A DNA stretch of 64,000 nt from Typhlomys cinereus (taxonomy: Eukaryota; Chordata; Mammalia; Rodentia; Platacanthomyidae): NCBI GenBank assembly GCA_023101885.1, contig JALPQD010000304.1, positions 620,001 to 684,000 on the forward strand, in the 5' to 3' direction. This document shows positions 58,060-64,000 of the stretch, one piece after another. The notes under the pieces are model-generated. The model did not search any database. It was not told the origin of the DNA and was given only the letters and a program-made list of their open reading frames with translations. The position numbers and the translations under genes were made by a program. The stretch's first letter is position 1; each line of letters begins with the position of its first letter.

Positions 58060-58335
58060 CTTTGGGGTGGAGGGATGGTTCAGTGACAAAAGCCTTGGCC
58101 TCATAAGGAAAAGGACCTGAGTTCAGATTTCTAGATCCCAAGTAAAAAATGTGGATGGATATGGCATTGGCTTATAATTCTGGCCCTGGAAGGAAAACCT
58201 GTGAAACTCACAGCAAAGTGATCAAGTGGTAACACAATCCAGGATGATTTCCCTATGTCATCCTTGGTCTTCCACAGGCACATGTACTTAAGCACCCTCT
58301 TGTACACACATGTAACACAGGCATGCACATGAACT
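58060..58335 (+). repeat. Old family A SINE
   Basis: GGGGTGGAGGGATGGTTCAG, CCTGAGTTCAGATTTCTAG, AACACAATCCAGGATGATTT, TCCTTGGTCTTCCACAGGCA, no CA expansion. Confidence 0.8.
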
Positions 58336-58454
58336 CATTTTTAAAGTACCATAGAGGACCTTACTAGGAAGCTGCTTACAGTGCCAGCCTAATGGATACC
58401 ATTGTCTTCCTCGGCAGATACAAAATGACGAGATTATTTTCCTTGCTGCTGCTG

Positions 58455-58552
58455 AGCAAAAATTTAATTTGTCAAAAGCTGAGCCAGGAGGATTTCTGGT
58501 TTGAGTCTCACCTGGATTACATAGCAAGACTCATCTCAAAAAAATCTTTTTT
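58455..58552 (+). repeat. B1 SINE, 3' part
   Basis: GAGCCAGGAGGATTTCTGGT, TTACATAGCAAGACTCATCT, then A-rich tail. Sense B1 end. Confidence 0.5.
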
Positions 58553-58893
58553 TTCAGATTTATAACGAGAAGTACATACCACTTATAGACAACTTTAACC
58601 TTTTTTTATTATATAAGTAATTTCATAGAAATCTAGATAATCCAGAAATGTATAATGTTAAATTGGTTATGAATATAAAGGTATATCCAGGAGATGGTCT
58701 GTGGAATGGGTAAAGTATATATGGAATAGTAATGGCAGAATTGTGATGATTACTAGAATAAATAATAAAGCAACATGGGATGGCCTAATAAAAACCTTCA
58801 AATTCCAGCAAACACAAAGGAGGCAAATGGAAAAAGGTAGCATAATTTACAGGTATATAGTTTGTAAAGCCTGGTTTGAAGTATAATAAAATA

Positions 58894-59694
58894 NNNNNNN
58901 NNNNNNNNNNNNNNNNNNNNNNNNNNNNNNNNNNNNNNNNNNNNNNNNNNNNNNNNNNNNNNNNNNNNNNNNNNNNNNNNNNNNNNNNNNNNNNNNNNNN
59001 NNNNNNNNNNNNNNNNNNNNNNNNNNNNNNNNNNNNNNNNNNNNNNNNNNNNNNNNNNNNNNNNNNNNNNNNNNNNNNNNNNNNNNNNNNNNNNNNNNNN
59101 NNNNNNNNNNNNNNNNNNNNNNNNNNNNNNNNNNNNNNNNNNNNNNNNNNNNNNNNNNNNNNNNNNNNNNNNNNNNNNNNNNNNNNNNNNNNNNNNNNNN
59201 NNNNNNNNNNNNNNNNNNNNNNNNNNNNNNNNNNNNNNNNNNNNNNNNNNNNNNNNNNNNNNNNNNNNNNNNNNNNNNNNNNNNNNNNNNNNNNNNNNNN
59301 NNNNNNNNNNNNNNNNNNNNNNNNNNNNNNNNNNNNNNNNNNNNNNNNNNNNNNNNNNNNNNNNNNNNNNNNNNNNNNNNNNNNNNNNNNNNNNNNNNNN
59401 NNNNNNNNNNNNNNNNNNNNNNNNNNNNNNNNNNNNNNNNNNNNNNNNNNNNNNNNNNNNNNNNNNNNNNNNNNNNNNNNNNNNNNNNNNNNNNNNNNNN
59501 NNNNNNNNNNNNNNNNNNNNNNNNNNNNNNNNNNNNNNNNNNNNNNNNNNNNNNNNNNNNNNNNNNNNNNNNNNNNNNNNNNNNNNNNNNNNNNNNNNNN
59601 NNNNNNNNNNNNNNNNNNNNNNNNNNNNNNNNNNNNNNNNNNNNNNNNNNNNNNNNNNNNNNNNNNNNNNNNNNNNNNNNNNNNNNNNNNNNNN
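58894..59694. other. Assembly gap (801 N)
   Basis: Unbroken run of N. Frames reported across it are meaningless. It lies about 2.6 kb upstream of the VLIG/GVIN1-like exon, so upstream non-coding exons or promoter could be missing. Confidence 1.
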
Positions 59695-61231
59695 GGTTTT
59701 AGGATGAAAATAGAGATAGGTAAAATTGTGCTGTATCTGATAAAATCCTGAAACAAAACTGTCTACATGAGTCTGAAGGTACAAGCAATCTACAAATCAA
59801 GCCGACACTTCTTCTTCGTTAGTTTTCTAAAGAAAGTTCCACATGTCTCCTACAGTTCTTCGTTACTCTAAAGAATGCCTGCAGAATTGTTGACACTACT
59901 GTGGAATACAGGTTGCTCCTACCTGTCCTCATGTTCTTTCTACCCTTCCACAAAATAGTGTTCAATAGTTGATTCACTTTCATCTATTCTCCATATAATT
60001 TCACTTCTGCAATACAACTTACTTTGCTTCAGTTCAATCTGTGCTGACTTTCAAAGGAAATGAAAAAACTGAAGAACACGGGTAAACGACATTTTTGTGG
60101 CGTCCTCGGTCTTACATTCCAGGAAGAAGGACCATTGGGCAGTGTGTTAGAAACCCTTCTTTCTTGCATTTTAGATTCACAGGAGGTCATAACAACGAAA
60201 AAACTGGGCCTGTGGGGACTGTGGCGGGAGTTGATGATTAAAATGACATCGTCCACCCACATCAATAAAAGTCGAGACGTACATTGTAAAGGGATCAATA
60301 AAGAAAACTAAACTTGCAAAAAGCCGGAATTAGACCAGTACATCACAAATATCGAGGATTACACTCCAGTAATACAAAATAATTTGTTTTAGCAAAAGCA
60401 AAATAAATTGTACACACCATACTATCTTTCGCAACACATCTAACATAACAAAGAATGGCAATCTTCCGTTGGAGCCACCCACTAGAATCAAAAATAACCT
60501 GTAGCGCCTGTAGGTGAGATGAGTTCAGCAGAAAGATGCCTAGCTCACAAAACTAAGCCTGATTTCACTTCTCCAATCTCATATGGATGCAAGGAAAGAC
60601 TCCTTCCAAAAGCTGCCCCCCACCCCTTGCTGCCGGCCATGCATGCAAGCACAGACCGTTCCCTACCTCCATTCCCCTGTTCCTCAAATGAACAGGTATT
60701 ATTCAATACCCTGCGCCACCAGTAGGTAACTTCATTCAACAAACATTAGAATTGAAGTCCATCAAGAAAAAGTTTATACAGTCAAAGTCTCCTTTGAGAA
60801 GTCTACTCTGCTTGCTTGCCAAGTGTAAACGAGCCTGCTTTGCTTAGTACTCATTCTTGTTTCATCTCTACCTCTTTTTACCACAGTGATGAGAGTCAAA
60901 AAATAATAAGTAGAGGTCTCTGTCCCTGATATTTCTCTCCTTGACATCAATGCCCTCACCACTGGCAAAACATGTAGATGGCAGTTTCATGGACAGAAAA
61001 ATCTTTCCAAAGCATCATCCCATAATAATATTGAATGACCTTTGTGTTTAGCAAGAATCTTGGGGGAGAAAATATATAAAACATGTTAGCTATGATGCAA
61101 ATTACAGTAATTTTTTTTAGTTTTTATTGTATATATTATTATTATAAAAATAAATATTTATGAAGACAAAATAGTAAACAGGTGATGGGGAGAAAAGGCA
61201 AATAATATTTTTTGAAAAAAATAATCTTTTT
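59695..61231. other. Unassigned sequence upstream of the VLIG-like exon
   Basis: Probably intron or promoter-side sequence of the gene at 62324. A plus frame of 83 codons (60060-60311) has no recognisable domain. No convincing interferon response element was found. Confidence 0.4.
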
Positions 61232-61415
61232 TATTTTCATGTGTGCATGTGTGTGTATGTGTGTGTGTGTGTGTGTGTTTATGTGTGTTGTATGTTGAGG
61301 GCAGTGTGTGTGCCTATGGAGTCCCAAGGGTGTCACTTCTGAATCTTCCTGAATTGCATTTCTTCTTTGCTTTGCTCTGGAATTTCCCAAGCACTACATT
61401 CCAGGGCTAGAATAT
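61232..61415 (-). repeat. Old family A SINE, 5'-truncated
   Basis: (TG)n, GTGTGCCTATGGAGTCCCAA, GGGTGTCACTTCTGAATCTT, TTGCTTTGCTCTGGAATTTC. Antisense; the head half is missing. Confidence 0.7.
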
Positions 61416-62304
61416 TATTATATTAATATATGTTATTAATATTAAAGAGAGATTTCACAGATGACCTGAAATATCAAGATATACTACATTGATAGGAAAA
61501 CACACAAAAGTATGATAACCATTAGCCAAATATGATACTGAATTCAATATGAGAGGAAGACAAGTGGAACAGAAGCATGAAAAACATATGAAACTTAAAC
61601 AGGTAAAGTCTAATCACACCTGCTACAGATATATACCCTAAAGACTCTCTTCTCTCTCTCTCTTTTTTCTCTTTCTCTGTCTCTCTCTTTCTCTGTGCGT
61701 GTGTGTGTATGTTTGAGTGTGTATGTAACTTGGAAAATAGCAGCAATGAAACATTAAAGATTATGCTCATTATAGTCTACACATATAGATGTGGATTAGG
61801 TTATTCTATTAACTATTACTCAAGTGCTAGAAAAGCTCTATATACTAAAGGACAACAGTAAGCTAGAACTGGGTGATAAGCAAAATAAAAGAAGAGATGC
61901 AAACAGGAAACCAAATAAATATTAAAGATCTCAATAAATAATAGACAATAAAATGGGCATGGTATATAGAACTTTTACACAGACTAATATAGAAAAAAAT
62001 AAGCAAGTATTCAAAAAACTTTTGCCAGCTCCTGCAAGCCATTTAAAACTTAATCTGAATTCTTTCAATACAATCAAGTGTACATAGTAGCAGGTTGCAA
62101 ATATCAGTCTATTAAAGTGCACCTCAGAAAGCCACCAAGAAACACTACATGGTATTACACTTAAAATGTTATGACTAATGTGCTAACCAAAATTTGAAGG
62201 TAATTCAGGGAATGGAAAGATCATGAAGACATAAATCCTTTGTACATTAACTCTTTTGGTCAAAATCTCAGGGTTCCTGCACGAAGGCTACAAACTGACT
62301 GAGT
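61416..62304. other. AT-rich probable intron
   Basis: AT-rich, with a CT/GT low-complexity patch at 61645-61715. Precedes the splice acceptor of the VLIG-like exon. No coding evidence. Confidence 0.45.
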
Positions 62305-62321
62305 GTCTGTTTTCCACACAG
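62305..62321 (+). other. 3' splice site of the VLIG-like coding exon
   Basis: TGTCTGTTTTCCACACAG is a strong polypyrimidine tract plus AG, two bases before the ATG at 62324. VLIG genes carry their coding region in one giant exon behind non-coding 5' exons, and this fits. Its presence argues against a processed (intronless) retrocopy. Confidence 0.7.
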
Positions 62322-62323
62322 CC

Positions 62324-64000
62324 ATGACAGCTGAGAATCCTCAGCTCAGAAGCCAAAGGAGGCAAGATCTCACAGAGCTCCTGGCAGAAGTGGGATTAGC
62401 TGTCGAATACTGGCTGCCTAAACTTCAGGAACATTTGGCTGTAACCTGTGCACAGGCCTTTTGAATCCTAAAAGAAAATGACCTCCGAAAGCTCAAATCT
62501 GAGGCAAGATATGCATGGGAGAAAAGTGCCCTGGGAAAGCTGCTTCGTCTCTCACATGCAAATAGTTCTCAAGAATTGCTGGAACATTCCATAGAAAACA
62601 TAAAGGAAAGGCAAAGGCAGGCAGAACAAACACTTCAGGAGCTTAGGGAACTACTCTCAGAAGAGAAGCAGAGACAGAAGGAGGCAGTGAGGATGAAAGA
62701 AGCTGCTTTGAGAAGAGCCATGGAGATTCCTGACGAGTACTGGCCAAGCCTGAAGTGCCCCTCAAAGAAGTCACAGAAAACCTGCAAAGGCATCTCTACC
62801 ACATGGACCAGATGTTGGCACACAGACAAAACCTGTCATCCACTGATCTGGTAAGGTGGGCATCTGGAGGTCTGGCCCTGCAGGGAATTTATAAGACAGG
62901 TCAACAAAAGGACCTGACAGAAAGGAGAGAAGAGCTACTCATGGTCCCCGAGGAATTCTTACTTGTTGGACCTGAGCAGAGGACAAGGATGGAGACAAAA
63001 GAATTCACATCTTCTCAAGCAGAAGCCCTGTTCAGTAAGAAAATAGAAAAGTTGGGATTTAGTGTTACCATGTCAGCCAAGGGTGGAGGCTGGGGATTTA
63101 GTTTAGAAGCTGGTATGGAGCAAAGGGAACATTCAGAATCTGAGGAAACCCACCAATCTCATTCTGTGCACTCTTATTTTTGTTACTCCAAGTTCAATTA
63201 CATCCCCTTGGCAGCCTGTCACTTTCCCATAGATCAGCTCCAGCTCTCCAGTGCTGCCCTCCAGGAACTGAAAAGCATGGAAGACATCCTGGAACATGCT
63301 GACGGTCCAGACAGATATGCCTCACTGAGACACAGGATTGACAACTTTTTCCAGAGGTTTGGCTCTCATGCTAACCAAGGCCCTCTGCACCTGGGAGGAA
63401 TCTACTGCTGGAAGGCCATTGCAGAGGGTTTCAAGAGTGAGCACGTGGATGATGTGAGGAAACAGGCAGTGCAGGCCCTGGACAGTTACATCAGAGGTGG
63501 CTACAGTGGTTTTGGAGTAAAAGTTGGTGCAGGTATGAACACGTCCCACTCACATCCAGAAGCAAGCTCTCAGATTACATCTATTCAAAACCTCCAAACC
63601 AAAGTGCAGTTATGTGTAGCTCACACAGGAGGACCACCAGAAGCAGAGGAAATAATCCAGTGGAGAAGTGGTCTTATTGCCAGCAATCAAACCTGGTCTG
63701 TCATTGACCGAGGACTTCAGCTGGTGCCCACTTGGGACATCATCCTTTATAACCACAGAATGGATTTTAAAGACCCCCTTCAGGTGGCTAAGTGCCTGAA
63801 AGAAAACTACACTGCTTTGACTGGTCTCTCTGCTCAGATCCAGGATGGAGAGGAAATACTGAGTGCTGGGAAGGAAGCTCAGCTTTTCCTAGATGATGTG
63901 AAAACCTGGGATGTTTCCGATCCTGAAGAGAAACTTAGGAAGCTGGTGATGTTCATGCAAGAAATCAGTCAAAAAACAAAAAGTTATAACATTTGGATTG
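62324..64000 (+). pseudogene. Interferon-inducible very large GTPase (VLIG/GVIN1-like), N-terminal part, disrupted
   Basis: The N-terminus resembles the VLIG/GVIN1 family: giant, interferon-inducible dynamin-superfamily-like cytosolic GTPases of about 2,400 residues. Only some 560 codons lie in the window, so the GTPase domain would be beyond its right edge. From the ATG at 62324, codons 1-46 include EVGLAVEYWLPKLQEHLAV. Codon 47 (62462-62464) is TGA. The same frame continues through a charged helical stretch (ENIKERQRQAEQTLQELREL, near codons 89-108) to DEYWPSL (ending 62752). There a one-base loss moves the homology to a second frame (EVPLKEVTENL, RWASGGLALQGIYKT). This frame stays open for 416 codons to the window end and includes SAKGGGWGFSLEAGMEQ, a FNYIPLAACHF block and LHLGGIYCWKAIAEG. 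A splice acceptor precedes the ATG. As written it is a broken, recently decayed gene copy; sequencing error is the main alternative. Family assignment is from memory of the family, not a search. Confidence 0.8.

Noticed and set aside
58785..59784. Frames of about 290-330 codons on both strands
   Set aside because: They exist only because the run of N was read as open.
60051..60072. Interferon-response-element-like TTTCAAAGGAAATGAAAAAA upstream of the VLIG-like exon
   Set aside because: The spacing between the GAAA cores does not fit the GAAANNGAAA consensus, and the true promoter may be in the N gap or further upstream.
62462..62464. TGA at codon 47 as a recoded (selenocysteine or readthrough) codon
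   Set aside because: No known recoding in this family, no stimulatory element visible, and a second lesion follows; a nonsense change or error is simpler.

Overview
The window is mammalian, specifically rodent, nuclear DNA that is almost entirely non-coding. Evidence for a rodent of the mouse-related clade: an ID element fused to a B1 element (B4/ID_B1 type, 20432-20660 and others), many B1, ID and B3/B4-type SINEs, and a tRNA-headed SINE whose first bases match the B2 superfamily head (GGGGCTGGAGAGRTGGCTCA). That B2-like SINE, called family A here, is present as eight young copies and many older ones. Its body differs from mouse B2 and it carries an internal (CA)n array. It may be the B2-superfamily type known from jerboa relatives (DIP), but I cannot fix the species.

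Layout. 1-12 kb: old L1 pieces, MIR, several TG...CA LTRs of MaLR type, and an LTR nested in an old SINE. 12-18 kb: mostly unassigned sequence with SINEs. 18-25 kb: L1 3' ends, ID_B1, a possible conserved non-coding block near 21 kb, and a dense cluster at 22.0-25.4 kb of three young SINEs plus a 5'-truncated L1 with a target-site duplication. 25-36 kb: old SINE/LTR/MIR pieces, a 200-base TTC/TCC tract at 31.1 kb and a TTCC/CT tract at 35.1 kb. 36-44 kb: young SINE, LTR, and a polypurine tract at 38.5 kb that decays into an odd CpG-rich stretch. 44-58 kb: L1 3'UTR, LTRs of both orientations, SINEs, and two weakly coding-like remnants. 58894-59694 is an 801-base run of N.

The only recognisable protein-coding homology lies at the right edge, 62324-64000, plus strand: the N-terminal roughly 560 codons of a very large interferon-inducible GTPase (VLIG/GVIN1 family). 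It is preceded directly by a good 3' splice site, as expected for this family's single giant coding exon. As written it is broken by an in-frame TGA at codon 47 and a one-base deletion near codon 143, after which 416 codons stay open to the window end. It is either a recent pseudogene or an intact gene damaged by local assembly errors; other places in the window (38.7 kb, 54.7 kb) also look like poor consensus.

No tRNA, rRNA, CRISPR array, operon or bacterial feature is present. Most short open frames here are simple-repeat or SINE translations and were left out. Repeat borders are read by eye and are good to about 10-30 bases unless a target-site duplication is given.
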